From Afipia carboxidovorans OM5 (lineage in GTDB: Bacteria > Pseudomonadota > Alphaproteobacteria > Rhizobiales > Xanthobacteraceae): a stretch of 64,000 nt of DNA. The notes beneath the pieces are model-generated. The model was not told the origin of the DNA. It was given only the letters and a program-made list of their open reading frames with translations, and did no database searches. Of this stretch, positions 8,077 through 17,232 are shown in pieces. Position 1 is the first letter of the stretch. Every line of letters begins with the position of its first letter. The position numbers and the translations under genes were made by a program. The DNA is taken from assembly GCF_000218565.1 (NCBI RefSeq), contig NC_015684.1, positions 3,360,001 through 3,424,000 of the forward strand. The letters are read 5' to 3'.

Positions 8077-8661
8077 ATGGCGATCCGACCCATTCCCGAC
8101 GATGAACTCCCCAAGGGCGACCTGTGGGTGTTCGGCTACGGCTCGCTGATGTGGCGCCCCGGCTTCGATTATCTGGCCGAATGCCCGGCGCGGCTGATCG
8201 GCGAACACCGTGCGCTCTGCGTCTTTTCGCACCACCACCGCGGCACGGCGGAAAAGCCGGGCCTCGTGCTCGGCCTCGACCGGGGCGGAACCTGCCAGGG
8301 CACGGCGTTCCGGGTCGCGGAGGCCGCTCGCGCGGCGACGCTCGAATATCTGCGCGAGCGCGAGCAGATTTCCGGCGTCTATCACGAGGTGTTGCGCTCG
8401 GTCTGGCTCGAGAACGACGCCCGCGAACGGGTGCAGGCCCTCGCTTTCGTCGTCGACCGCAACCACCGGCAATATGCCGGGGTGCTGACGCTGGAGCAGC
8501 AATTGCGCTATGTCGCCAACAGCCGCGGCATCTCCGGGCCCAACCGCGACTACGTGATCGAGACCGTGAAGGCGCTGGACGCCCGCGGCTGTCACGATCC
8601 CGCGCTGCGCCGCCTCGTCGCGCTCCTGCAAAGCGAAATCCCGCTGCAGGAGGCGGAGTAA
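8077..8661 (+). CDS. ChaC-like gamma-glutamylcyclotransferase
   Basis: A 194-residue protein of the gamma-glutamyl cyclotransferase fold. The opening signature WVFGYGSLMWRPGFDY (about residues 12-27) is typical of ChaC, which splits glutathione to 5-oxoproline and cysteinylglycine in the cytoplasm. The segment YLREREQISGVYHEV carries the acidic residue expected as the catalytic Glu. Length is in the usual range (about 180-230 residues). Divergent from the DUF2125 gene, with a 110-base gap; convergent with plsC. Substrate assignment rests on the family. Confidence 0.92.
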   Translation: MAIRPIPDDELPKGDLWVFGYGSLMWRPGFDYLAECPARLIGEHRALCVFSHHHRGTAEKPGLVLGLDRGGTCQGTAFRVAEAARAATLEYLREREQISGVYHEVLRSVWLENDARERVQALAFVVDRNHRQYAGVLTLEQQLRYVANSRGISGPNRDYVIETVKALDARGCHDPALRRLVALLQSEIPLQEAE

Positions 8662-8689
8662 GCCGCTCGCTACTCCTCGATAAAACGGC

Positions 8690-9445
8690 TTACGACGCGG
8701 AAAACCCCATTAGCCGCTCCTGCTCGTCCCGTCCCTCTTGGGCGAAGCGGTTGCTCGCCGTCTCGATCACGGACGAGACACGCGCGGTGAACTCATCCCG
8801 GGCGAGGCCGGCCGGAATCGGTTCGAGAAACTCAACCACCAGCGTGCCGGGGTAGCGCAGGAATCTATGGCGCGGCCAGAACAGCCCGGAATTCAGCGCG
8901 ACCGGCAGGCAGGTGACGCCGCAGCTCACATAGATCTGGCTGACGCCGACCTTGTAATCCGGCGGCGCGCCGACCGGCCGGCGCGTGCCTTCCGGGAAAA
9001 TGATGAGCTGCCGTCCGCGCCGCACCTCATCGCGCGCGCGCCGCATCATCTCAAGCAGCGCCCGCCCGCCCGCCTTGCGGTTGAGGGCGATCATCTGCGC
9101 CTTGACGAGATACCAGCCGAAAAACGGAATCCGCGTCAGTTCGCGCTTCAGGATAAACAGCGGCTCATCGAAAAACGGCATCAGCGCGAAGGTCTCCCAC
9201 GCCGACTGATGCTTGGAGGCGACGAGCAACGGCCCTTCGGGGATTCTGTCCAGCCCGCGATATTCGACCTTCACGTTGCAGATCAACGTGAACAGCCAGA
9301 CGCTCGTCTTCGACCAGGTCTTCGCAACCCAGATGATGCCGCCGCGCGGCATCAGGTAGGTCGGCAGGCCGATCACGCACCAGAGCACCGTGTTGAGATA
9401 GAACACGACATTGAAAATCAGCGAACGCAGAAAAATCAAAACCAT
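8690..9445 (-). CDS. plsC: 1-acyl-sn-glycerol-3-phosphate acyltransferase
   Basis: A 251-residue membrane-associated acyltransferase from the ATG at 9445; an upstream TTG (9457) is the alternative. The catalytic block reads ASKHQSAWETF, i.e. HX4E in place of the textbook HX4D, a variant I believe is common in alphaproteobacterial PlsC proteins. The FPEGTRRP motif (substrate phosphate binding) is intact, and an N-terminal hydrophobic helix anchors it. It makes phosphatidic acid from lysophosphatidic acid. It is the last gene of an apparent ftsE-ftsX-ydcF-plsC unit, 12 bases after ydcF. Confidence 0.93.
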   Translation of the reverse strand: MVLIFLRSLIFNVVFYLNTVLWCVIGLPTYLMPRGGIIWVAKTWSKTSVWLFTLICNVKVEYRGLDRIPEGPLLVASKHQSAWETFALMPFFDEPLFILKRELTRIPFFGWYLVKAQMIALNRKAGGRALLEMMRRARDEVRRGRQLIIFPEGTRRPVGAPPDYKVGVSQIYVSCGVTCLPVALNSGLFWPRHRFLRYPGTLVVEFLEPIPAGLARDEFTARVSSVIETASNRFAQEGRDEQERLMGFSAS

Positions 9446-9457
9446 TATTGCTCTCAA

Positions 9458-10162
9458 TCAACCGGCCGAATGCGCCGGTCGCACCATTGCGCCCTTGCCG
9501 GTGTCCTCCCATTCGGGGAAGACAATGCCGAAGGCTGCGAGACGCACGCGGACCTGCGCGGCGAGATATTTGACGTATTCAAGCGCGACGAGGCGAATAC
9601 CGGCAGCGCTGTGCCACCACGGCTCGCCGCGCCACGCCTCGCTCACCACCGGATAGAAAATCAGATCGATATCCGGCATCGCATGCGACAGCTCAACGCT
9701 CGCACGCGGCATGTGATAGTTCGACGTGACGACGATCAAGGAACGGAAGCCACGCTCCTTGACCCAGCGTCGCGTCTCGGTCGCATTGCTGCGGGTGTTG
9801 ACGGCGGAGCGATCGAGATCGACGCAACAGCTCAACAGTGTTTCCCGCTCCGGCTGCGCCCGCAGAATATCAGCCGTGCCGTTCGCAGGGTGAACGCCGG
9901 AAATCAGAAGCCGCTTGCCGTAGCCTCTGGACAGAAGATCGAGCGCATCCGCGACCCGCGACGCACCGCCCGTCAGCACAACAATGCCATCGGCATGGCG
10001 TTCAGGCTTGATTTCCTCGGAGTGCAACTGGCCGGCGAACCAGGCAAATCCTGCGAGAAAAATGATGACGAACGAGACCACGAAGCGCGTCACCGGCCAG
10101 CCGCCGGCACGCGCACGCATCTCCGCTTCGCTCATCCTCGAATGATCCGGCCTGCCGGTCAT
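9458..10162 (-). CDS. YdcF family protein (DUF218)
   Basis: A 234-residue protein with a single N-terminal membrane helix (about residues 24-46) and a DUF218/YdcF domain. Visible signatures are IVVLTGGASRVADALDLLSRGYGKRLLISGVHP and, near residue 145, a STAV-like ETRRWVKERGF followed by VTSNYHMPRA. Members bind S-adenosylmethionine or act in envelope metabolism (ElyC, SanA), but the reaction is mostly unknown. It sits between ftsX and plsC on the same strand, a conserved arrangement in Rhizobiales by my recollection, which points to cell-envelope work. Confidence 0.88.
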   Translation of the reverse strand: MTGRPDHSRMSEAEMRARAGGWPVTRFVVSFVIIFLAGFAWFAGQLHSEEIKPERHADGIVVLTGGASRVADALDLLSRGYGKRLLISGVHPANGTADILRAQPERETLLSCCVDLDRSAVNTRSNATETRRWVKERGFRSLIVVTSNYHMPRASVELSHAMPDIDLIFYPVVSEAWRGEPWWHSAAGIRLVALEYVKYLAAQVRVRLAAFGIVFPEWEDTGKGAMVRPAHSAG

Positions 10163-10251
10163 GCCCGCGATAGATCCCGTCCCGATCCCGTTTTAATGTC
10201 GCGCCCAAAATGCCCGAAGCCGCGACTGCCCGCAATCATCCGATATATGCC

Positions 10252-11187
10252 TCAATCCATCTCGTTGAGGGTTGCGAACAGCGTACGGCGCGCCGCCCAT
10301 GCGGTCACCGCCGCGATCACAAGCGCCTGCCCTGCGAGGATCAGATAGCCTGAGCCCGGCAGTGCAAAGGTGCCGAGCAGTGCGGCGAACTGATCGCCCG
10401 CGGGCGTGCCCGAGAACCAGCCCGCGATCGATTCCGAGAATCCGAACACAAGAATGGCCGCGATGCCGCCGATCACGCCGCCTTCCAGACCTAGTCGGAG
10501 AAAGTGGCGAAAGAAGTGGTTGGCGATGAAACGATCCTGCGCGCCGACGAAGTGTAGCACCTCGACGATCGGCCGGTTGGTCGCCATCGCACCGCGGGTG
10601 GCGAACGACACCGATATGATGGTCGCGAGAATGACAAGAATGAGGACACCGGTGCCCGCGAGCACGATCGCGCCGCTCATCGAGCGCATCCGCTCGATCC
10701 ATGCGCGATGATCGTCGACCGTCACCGATGGTGCGATGGCGGAGAGGCGCTGCTGCAGGCCTGCGATGTCGAGCCCGGCATCGGACGCCACCCGTGCCAC
10801 GACAATCCGCGGCACCGGCAGGTCATCGATGGAAAATCCGGTCCCGAGCCATGGCTCAAGAAGCCGCGCCGATTCCTCCTTGGTGAAAGGCCGCGCATCG
10901 ACGATACCGGCTTCCCTGCGCAGCGCTTGCGTCACCGCCTGAACATCGCGCTCGATGTCGCGCCCCGCGGTCGCGCGCAACTGGATGGTGATCTCGCTTG
11001 CGACATCCGATTGCCATTGCGCGGCGGACGCTCGCACCAGCAGCACCGCACCGGTGGTGATCGAGGCGAGAAACGTCATGATGGCGACGACCGCGACAAG
11101 CGCGCGACCGGACATCGAGCCGCGCGGCACGATTGGCGAGACATTGCGCGGCGCATCGCCCGCGCTTTGATAATGCGCGTCAGCCAC
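10252..11187 (-). CDS. ftsX: Cell division permease FtsX
   Basis: A 311-residue four-helix membrane protein. The first helix (VVAIMTFLASITTGAVLLV) is followed by a periplasmic domain of about 110 residues, then three helices near residues 175-200, 225-250 and 275-300. This is the FtsX topology. With FtsE it forms an ABC-type complex at the division site that activates peptidoglycan hydrolases. It begins with GTG, 23 bases after the ftsE stop. Periplasmic segment features VVARVASDAGLDIAGLQQRL are typical of the family. Confidence 0.93.
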   Translation of the reverse strand: MADAHYQSAGDAPRNVSPIVPRGSMSGRALVAVVAIMTFLASITTGAVLLVRASAAQWQSDVASEITIQLRATAGRDIERDVQAVTQALRREAGIVDARPFTKEESARLLEPWLGTGFSIDDLPVPRIVVARVASDAGLDIAGLQQRLSAIAPSVTVDDHRAWIERMRSMSGAIVLAGTGVLILVILATIISVSFATRGAMATNRPIVEVLHFVGAQDRFIANHFFRHFLRLGLEGGVIGGIAAILVFGFSESIAGWFSGTPAGDQFAALLGTFALPGSGYLILAGQALVIAAVTAWAARRTLFATLNEMD

Positions 11188-11210
11188 GATCGTCTGTCCT
11201 GCGAGAGGCG

Positions 11211-11870
11211 CTATTCATAGATATGCAGCCTCGATTCATGCAGCACCATGCGGCGCGCCTGATACTGGTCCATCAGGGCGATATCGTGGGTGGCGATGAT
11301 GACGGCGGTGCCGCTTTTATTGAGCTGGATAAAGAGATTGAGCAGCCGCCGCGCAAGCGTGGGGTCGACGTTGCCGGTCGGCTCGTCGGCAAGGAGAAGC
11401 TGCGGCCGCGCGATCACGGCGCGCGCAATCGCCGCGCGCTGCTTCTCGCCGCCCGACAGAATCGGCGGCAGCGCTTCCATCCGCTCGCCGAGACCGACCC
11501 ATTTCAAGAGATCGACCACCTCGCGGCGGTAACTCGATTCATCCCTCCCCATGACGCGGAACGGCAGCGCCACGTTCTCGTATGTCGTCATATGGTCGAG
11601 CAGCCGGAAATCCTGCAGCACGATGCCGATCCGCTGCCGCAGCCGCGCAATCGCGCTTTTGTCGAGCAGCGAGATATCCTGCCCGAACATGTTGACGAGC
11701 CCGCGGGTCGGCCGCAGCGACAGGAACAGCATCCGCAACAGCGAGGTCTTGCCCGCACCGGACGGGCCAGTGAGGAACTGGAAGGAATGCGCCGGGATCT
11801 GGAAGCTCAGATCCCGCAGCACTTCCGGACCAAGCCCATAGCGCAAACCGACATTTTCGAATCGGACCAA
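11211..11870 (-). CDS. ftsE: Cell division ATP-binding protein FtsE
   Basis: A 219-residue ABC ATPase. Walker A GPSGAGKT is at residues 35-42, the Q-loop in VLQDFRLLDHMTTYENV, the signature ILSGGEKQRAAIARA near 135, and Walker B LLLADEPTGNVD near 160. The TTG at 11870 is the chosen start because GGAG lies six bases upstream and the protein then begins VRFENVGLRYG, as in other FtsE; a longer upstream frame has no family match. It powers FtsX during septum formation. First gene of the ftsEX-ydcF-plsC unit and divergent from the zinc-ribbon gene. Confidence 0.95.
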   Translation of the reverse strand: MVRFENVGLRYGLGPEVLRDLSFQIPAHSFQFLTGPSGAGKTSLLRMLFLSLRPTRGLVNMFGQDISLLDKSAIARLRQRIGIVLQDFRLLDHMTTYENVALPFRVMGRDESSYRREVVDLLKWVGLGERMEALPPILSGGEKQRAAIARAVIARPQLLLADEPTGNVDPTLARRLLNLFIQLNKSGTAVIIATHDIALMDQYQARRMVLHESRLHIYE

Positions 11871-12029
11871 GCTCAGCTCCGTTCGGAAAAGGGTGCGAAT
11901 CCCGCGGCAGGGCCAATTCCGCCGCAAAGCCGGGAGATAGAGTTTGCCAGTCTTGGCGCCGTTATGGTTTCCGATTCGTTAACGGACGCCGCATAGACTG
12001 CGGGCGGCTCATTCTCAACGATTCGCTGC

Positions 12030-12887
12030 ATGCAGATCATCTGTCCCCATTGTACGACACACTACGACGTGGACTCCGCGAAATTCGGGGCCGCCGGTCG
12101 CAATGTGCGCTGCGCCCGCTGCGGGGAAACCTGGCTTGCAAGGGTGGAACCCACCCCCGCGATGGCAGGGCCCGATCAATTCGAGGAGATCGATGCAGGC
12201 TGGGGCCTTTCCGAGACCCCCGTCCGCGAAGAGACGACCCCGCATGTTCCGAGCCCTTCCATCGCCGCCGGCTGGGAGAACGAGGACACGGCATCCGACG
12301 ACTCCGATTTCGAAGAGGCGACGCAGCCCGCGAAGGGCCCCGAATGGCTGCAGAGCCTGCTGCGGCCGCTGAAGCCGCTCGCCCATGCGCCGATCTTCTC
12401 GCACGTTGCATCGCGCATGCCGTCGCTGTCGCGCCTACGCATCCCGAAGGTCAGCTTGTCATTTGCCGCGACCGCGATGGTCGCCATCTCACTTGGCCTC
12501 GTGATCTGGCGCGCCGACGTCGTGCGCCTGCTGCCGCAGACCGGGCCGTTCTTCAAGGCGGTCGGGCTTGGCGTCAATCTCCGCGGGTTGAATTTCGAGA
12601 AGCTTCAGCTCAGCGCCGAGACGGTCAACGGCAAGCCCGTGCTGGTGATCCAGGGCGCGATGACCAACATCACGCGCAAGCCTGTCGAGTTGCCGCGGCT
12701 GCGCTTCATCGTCCGCGACGCCAACGGCACCGACATCTATGCGTGGAATTCGGTGCTGGAACAGCCGGTGCTGAAGGCGCAGGAGCGGCTTGCGTTCAAA
12801 TCTCGCCTCGCCTCACCACCGCAGGAAGGGCGCGAGATCGCCGTCCGCTTCTTCCAGCGCCGGGATATCGCGACCGGGGTGAACTGA
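12030..12887 (+). CDS. MJ0042-type zinc-ribbon protein with DUF3426 domain
   Basis: A 285-residue protein. It opens with a zinc ribbon (CPHCTTHYDVDSAKFG then VRCARCGETW: CxxC...CxxC within residues 5-32). An acidic, disordered stretch follows (about 45-110), then one membrane helix (LSFAATAMVAISLGLVIW, about 148-165) and a periplasmic DUF3426 region with VLVIQGAMTNITRKP near 210, a common beta-rich feature. Function is unknown; a sensing or assembly role across the inner membrane is possible. Its stop shares one base with the start of the receiver gene that follows, so they are probably coupled. It diverges from ftsEX. Confidence 0.88.
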   Translation: MQIICPHCTTHYDVDSAKFGAAGRNVRCARCGETWLARVEPTPAMAGPDQFEEIDAGWGLSETPVREETTPHVPSPSIAAGWENEDTASDDSDFEEATQPAKGPEWLQSLLRPLKPLAHAPIFSHVASRMPSLSRLRIPKVSLSFAATAMVAISLGLVIWRADVVRLLPQTGPFFKAVGLGVNLRGLNFEKLQLSAETVNGKPVLVIQGAMTNITRKPVELPRLRFIVRDANGTDIYAWNSVLEQPVLKAQERLAFKSRLASPPQEGREIAVRFFQRRDIATGVN

Positions 12888-13264
12888 TGGCGAAGATCCT
12901 GATCGTCGATGACGAAGAGTCGATGCGCCTTCTCGTAGCGCGCGCCATCACGATGGACGGCCACGAGATCGCGACCGCGCAGGACGGCGCCGAGGCGCTC
13001 GACCTCGTCGTCCGGGCCAATGGCGCGTTCGATCTGTTGCTGACCGACATCAAGATGCCGGTGATGGACGGCATTGCGCTCTCGCTCGCCGTCGCGCGGG
13101 ACTACCCGCGACTCACCATTCTGCTGATGACGGGATTTGCCGATCAACGCGAGCGCGCCTCGGGGTTAGAGGCCATCGTTCATGATGTGGTGACAAAGCC
13201 GTTCGCGATCGCGGATATCCGCACCGCTGTCGCTGAAGCGCTCGGTGCGCGCGCGAGCGTCTAG
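12887..13264 (+). CDS. cpdR: Single-domain response regulator, CpdR-like
   Basis: A 125-residue stand-alone receiver domain. ILIVDDEESMR holds the acidic Mg pocket, Asp54 in LLLTDIKMPVMDG is the phosphoacceptor, LLMTGFAD holds the Thr switch, and VTKPF the conserved Lys. The TGFAD element and the absence of any output domain are typical of CpdR, which in Caulobacter and rhizobia directs ClpXP proteolysis during the cell cycle under CckA-ChpT. The neighbourhood (ftsEX, zinc-ribbon protein) agrees. Its TAG stop falls in the outer arm of the 62-base palindromic element that separates it from the DUF4175 gene. Confidence 0.85.
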   Translation: MAKILIVDDEESMRLLVARAITMDGHEIATAQDGAEALDLVVRANGAFDLLLTDIKMPVMDGIALSLAVARDYPRLTILLMTGFADQRERASGLEAIVHDVVTKPFAIADIRTAVAEALGARASV

Positions 13265-13322
13265 AGCTTTGACGCGTTTTCTTCATGCGAACCGGTTTCC
13301 ACTTCGCTTGAAAACGCTCTAG
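13261..13322. repeat. 62-base palindromic repeat (copy 1)
   Basis: The ends CTAGAGC and GCTCTAG are perfect inverted repeats; inside them GCGTTTTC pairs with GAAAACGC. The central part contains GCGAACCGG and CACTTCGC. A second copy with the same core lies at 47436-47482. The terminal CTAG on each side provides the stop codon of a neighbouring gene (12887-13264 and 13319-15838). This matches a dispersed repeat I recall from Bradyrhizobium-like genomes, and the hairpin may act as a two-way transcription end. Confidence 0.75.
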
Positions 13323-15838
13323 TAATCCTTCAACAGGCGCTCGATATATTCGAGCTCGAGCTGCGGACGGGCGTTGTCGCCAAGCCGGCGCCGCAGTTCT
13401 TCAAGAATACGACGCACGCGCTGCACGTCGATCTCGCCCGGGATTTTCACACTCTGGTCGTCGCTATAGTCGCGCCCTTTCAACGGCCGCCCGAGCGGGT
13501 CGGTCTGCTCGCCACCACTCTGCTGGCCAAAACGGTTGCTCTGCCCGTTCTCGCCGTCCTGACCCTGTTGCGCCATATTTTTCGCGCCTTTTTTCAGAGC
13601 CTCAATCGCACGACCCTGCGCGTCCACCGCGCTACCGGCACGGCCTTCGCCGAGCTCGCTGCCTGCCTCGCCCATCGCACTGTCCGCATCACCGAGCGGA
13701 TTGCCTTCTCCGGGTTCGCCATCCTCACCGGGCTGTGACGGGGTCATGCCCTTCTGCTTCATGTCGTCGAGGAGTTTCTGCAGACGCTCGCGCAAAGCCT
13801 GCTGATCGCGCTGCAGGTTCTGCATTCCGCCTTCGCCCTCCTGCTGCTCGCCCTGCGGCGTGCGTGAGTTCTGGCCTTCGTTGTAGGTCTTGTCGCGCAA
13901 CTGCTGCTGCTTGCGCGCGAGGTCGCTGAGTTCGTTCAGCGCCTGCCGCATCTCCTGATCGCCCTCGCCGGGCTGCGCCATCTGCAGATTTTCCAGCATC
14001 CGCTGCAACTGTTCGAGCAATTGCTGCGCGGCTTCCTTGTCACCGGAGCGCGACAGCTTCTCCATGCGATCGATCATGGCCTTGAGATCGCGCTCGCTCA
14101 TCACGCGCGCATTGCGGTCGAGCGGCCGCGTGGCTTGCTGCGGGTTCTGCTGCATCTGCTGGGCAAGCTGGCGCAGATAATCGTTAAGCGCGGCGCGCAG
14201 GTCCTCGGTGAGCTTGCGGATTTCCTCATCGGACGCGCCACGCTCCAGCGCCTGCTTCAAGGCATCCTGCGCAGCGCGCAAGGCCTTCTCGGCGTCGCTC
14301 GTATTGCTGTCCTCGATCGCCACCGCGAGCGCCCACAGATTGTCGACGGTGCCGCGCAGCGCCTCGCGCGTGTTGGCGCGGGCAAGCTGATCGGCGACGG
14401 AATGCAGACCAAGGTAGACGCCCGATTCCGGGGTAAAGGCCTGCGGCGCAATCAACAGCGCCTCCAGTGCGATCATCACCAGCGGCTTCTGACCCGCATC
14501 GGAGGCCAGCGCACGCCGCTGCTCGATCAACGCGCGCGCCAGTGGCTTGTTGAAGATGCGCTGCGGCAGCCGCATGTCGAACGGCTCGCTCATGCCTTCA
14601 TTGCCGGCATCGTCTTTCGCCACCAGCCGCAGCGTCACATCCGCGCCCGCGAAGGGATGCCCGCTCAGATCCTTCACGGTCTGACCGACGCCGCTCTTCG
14701 CCCGCGCGCTCGGCAAACCGAGTGCGAATTCGATCGGGTCGTACAATGGCGAAGTGGCTTTTTCCGGCGAGCCATCGTCCTGACGTCGCAAGACAATGCG
14801 CGCCTGTGCCTGCGTGACGCCGTAGTCGTCTTCGAGCTTGTAGGACAGCGACAGGCCGCCATGCGCCTGGCGCTCCGGGTCTTTCGCCAACGCAATCGTC
14901 GGCGCGCGATCGGGAATGGCGGTGAACGTCCATTGCGACAGCGAGAGCGGAGAGCGCACACGCGCCGTGCCGTCGCCGGTGATGGCGAAGCGCCGCTCGT
15001 CAGCGCCCTCAGGTTTGCCCTTGAGTTTTTCCTTGGGCTTATCGTCCTTGTCCTCGGCAGTCGCGATGCCGCCGCTCACATTGACCTCAAGCGAGCCGCC
15101 GCTTGCACGGACGACGAGGTTGCTGCCGGCCGGCACTGAAATCGCGCCGGCATCGGCGGCGGTCTTCTGTGCACCCGAGATCACGACCGGCGGGCGGTTG
15201 GTGTAGGGCGGAGGGTCGATCCAGGCATCGACGCGGACCTCGACACCGGAGAAAGCACCGTTCCAATCGAACGCCTGCATCAGGCGAAGGCCGCGCTCGT
15301 CACCGGCCGCGATGAAGGTTGCGATCAGAAGAAGGATCGCAACGGCGCGCGTTGCAAAAGGATCGAAGCGCCGCACGCCGGGTGAGGGCCAGCGGGCACG
15401 GATGCGGTCGAGCGCCGCGCGCATGCGGGTGCGCTGCGCACTCCACAAAGCCTGCGCAACTTGATCCTCGGACGTGAGCGTATCGGTCAGCGTCGTTGCA
15501 GGCCGATGCGCTATGCCGGAATCAAGATCGAGGCGATGCAGCGCCTCGTCCCGGCTGGGCCAGCGCAGCGTGACAAACGGAACCAGAGTCACAATGAAGG
15601 CGATCGCAAAAAGCACGACGCCCCCGATCCGCACAGGGAGCGGCACGATGCTCCAGAGGCCCGCCCATGAGGCGGCAAGGAATAACCCGACAACCGTCAG
15701 CACGCGCGTCAGCGGCGGCCACAGCCGTTCCCACGCGATCGCAAGCTGCGCGCGCTGCACCGCCCGTCTGATCTTCTGCTGCAGAGCGTCTTCCCCCGAG
15801 GGAGGCGTCTGCGGGGAATGGGAAGGCTCGCCGGCCAC
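13319..15838 (-). CDS. TIGR02302/DUF4175 family membrane protein
   Basis: An 839-residue protein. Two membrane helices are near residues 40-85 and a third near 165. Then comes a beta-rich region, followed from about 480 by a long, highly charged alpha-helical region rich in Gln, Glu and Arg (for example LAQQMQQNPQQATRPLD, LLEQLQRMLENLQMAQPG) that ends in low-complexity Gly/Glu/Gln sequence (620-770). The C-terminus RRILEELRRRLGDNARPQLELEYIERLL is typical of TIGR02302 in alphaproteobacteria. No enzyme motif is visible. It follows lysA on the same strand, about 100 bases on. Its stop lies in the palindromic repeat. Confidence 0.88.
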   Translation of the reverse strand: MAGEPSHSPQTPPSGEDALQQKIRRAVQRAQLAIAWERLWPPLTRVLTVVGLFLAASWAGLWSIVPLPVRIGGVVLFAIAFIVTLVPFVTLRWPSRDEALHRLDLDSGIAHRPATTLTDTLTSEDQVAQALWSAQRTRMRAALDRIRARWPSPGVRRFDPFATRAVAILLLIATFIAAGDERGLRLMQAFDWNGAFSGVEVRVDAWIDPPPYTNRPPVVISGAQKTAADAGAISVPAGSNLVVRASGGSLEVNVSGGIATAEDKDDKPKEKLKGKPEGADERRFAITGDGTARVRSPLSLSQWTFTAIPDRAPTIALAKDPERQAHGGLSLSYKLEDDYGVTQAQARIVLRRQDDGSPEKATSPLYDPIEFALGLPSARAKSGVGQTVKDLSGHPFAGADVTLRLVAKDDAGNEGMSEPFDMRLPQRIFNKPLARALIEQRRALASDAGQKPLVMIALEALLIAPQAFTPESGVYLGLHSVADQLARANTREALRGTVDNLWALAVAIEDSNTSDAEKALRAAQDALKQALERGASDEEIRKLTEDLRAALNDYLRQLAQQMQQNPQQATRPLDRNARVMSERDLKAMIDRMEKLSRSGDKEAAQQLLEQLQRMLENLQMAQPGEGDQEMRQALNELSDLARKQQQLRDKTYNEGQNSRTPQGEQQEGEGGMQNLQRDQQALRERLQKLLDDMKQKGMTPSQPGEDGEPGEGNPLGDADSAMGEAGSELGEGRAGSAVDAQGRAIEALKKGAKNMAQQGQDGENGQSNRFGQQSGGEQTDPLGRPLKGRDYSDDQSVKIPGEIDVQRVRRILEELRRRLGDNARPQLELEYIERLLKDY

Positions 15839-15941
15839 GACAATCTCCGTTGGACGAAGATAAGCCTATCACGGTGCCGCTAATGAGGCACGGCGGGAAC
15901 CGGTCGCACAAAGCCGCCGATGGCTCACAGCCACGTTAAGT

Positions 15942-17210
15942 TCACAGCCATGGGGCGATCTGATCCAGTGCGATCAATTGTGCGGCATCGACCCTAGGCC
16001 GGACCACGGCATAGTCACCGCCCTTGACCAGAACCTCCGGCACCAGCGGCCGGGTGTTGTAGGTGCCGGCCTGGACCGCGCCGTAAGCGCCCGAGGACAT
16101 CACCGCGACAAGGTCGCCGGCCGCAAGTGCCGGCAGGCGGCGGCCAAGTGCCAGATAATCGCCGGTTTCGCAGACCGGTCCGACCACATCCGCGACCAGC
16201 GAGGGGTCATTTGGCGCCGCTTCCCGGACGGGGAGGATATCGTGATGGGCCTCATATAGCGTCGGCCGGATGAGGTCGTTCATGGCCGCATCTATTATGA
16301 CAAAATTGCGTCCTTCGCCGTGCTTCACATAGATCACGCGGCTGACGAGAATTCCGGCATTGCCGACGATCATCCGCCCCGGCTCGAACAGGAGACGGCA
16401 GTCGTCGAGCCCCCTGGTGACGCGCTTCACCACCTCGGCATAGGCGGCGGGGGTCGGCGGCACCGGCAGGTCGCTCTCGTAGGGGATGCCGAGACCGCCG
16501 CCGAAATCGATATGGTCGATGGCGTGGCCGTCGGCGCGCAGCGTGCGGACGAAATCGACCAGCAAGGCGAACGCGGCTTCGAGCGGTGCAAGATCGGTGA
16601 TCTGGCTGCCGATGTGCATATCGACGCCGGTGAGCCGAATGCCCGGCAGCTTCGCCGCCCGCGCATACACACCGCGCGCACGCGACAGCGGAATGCCGAA
16701 CTTGTTCTCCGACTTGCCGGTCGAGATTTTTGCGTGACCGCCCGCGCCGATATCGGGATTGAGCCGCAGCGAGACGCGCGCGACCTGTCCCGTCTCATCC
16801 GCCACGCGGGAGAGCAGATCAAGCTCGGGCTCGGACTCGACGTTGATGCAGAGAATGTTTTCAGCAAGCGCCTGACGCAGTTCGCCTTCCGTCTTGCCGA
16901 CGCCGGAGAACACAATCTTGTCGGCGGGAATGCCGGCCGCCCGCGCGCGCATCAGTTCGCCGCCGGAGACGACGTCGGCGCCCGCGCCGAGCCGCGCCAG
17001 CGTGCGCAGCACCGACTGATTGGAGTTCGCCTTCATCGCATAGCAGACGAGCGTATCGACCCCAGCGAAGGCTTCAGTGAAGACGCGGTAGTGCCGCTCC
17101 AGCGTCGCGGTCGAATAGCAATAGAACGGCGTGCCGAGTTGTTCGGCGAGACGGCCGATATCGACGTCCTCGGCATGAAGAACGCCGTTACGATATTGGA
17201 AGTGATGCAT
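15942..17210 (-). CDS. lysA: Diaminopimelate decarboxylase
   Basis: A 422-residue PLP enzyme of the alanine-racemase-like fold, catalysing the last step of lysine synthesis. CYAMKANSNQ contains the PLP Lys60; HIGSQITDL, DFGGGLGIPY and EPGR(M) are the phosphate-loop and substrate motifs; VGPVCETGDYLA carries the catalytic Cys from the partner subunit, and SSGAYGAVQAGTYN the substrate Tyr region. Full length. It follows the LptM-like lipoprotein by about 20 bases and argH further upstream, an arrangement common in proteobacteria (lptM next to dapF or lysA). Confidence 0.97.
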   Translation of the reverse strand: MHHFQYRNGVLHAEDVDIGRLAEQLGTPFYCYSTATLERHYRVFTEAFAGVDTLVCYAMKANSNQSVLRTLARLGAGADVVSGGELMRARAAGIPADKIVFSGVGKTEGELRQALAENILCINVESEPELDLLSRVADETGQVARVSLRLNPDIGAGGHAKISTGKSENKFGIPLSRARGVYARAAKLPGIRLTGVDMHIGSQITDLAPLEAAFALLVDFVRTLRADGHAIDHIDFGGGLGIPYESDLPVPPTPAAYAEVVKRVTRGLDDCRLLFEPGRMIVGNAGILVSRVIYVKHGEGRNFVIIDAAMNDLIRPTLYEAHHDILPVREAAPNDPSLVADVVGPVCETGDYLALGRRLPALAAGDLVAVMSSGAYGAVQAGTYNTRPLVPEVLVKGGDYAVVRPRVDAAQLIALDQIAPWL

Positions 17211-17232
17211 GGCGGCTCAATCCAAGAGTGGA

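Noticed and set aside
8738..10348. A 536-codon open frame on the plus strand opposite plsC and ydcF
   Set aside because: It spans several genuine minus-strand genes, has Arg/His/Gln-rich composition without motifs, and lacks a ribosome site.
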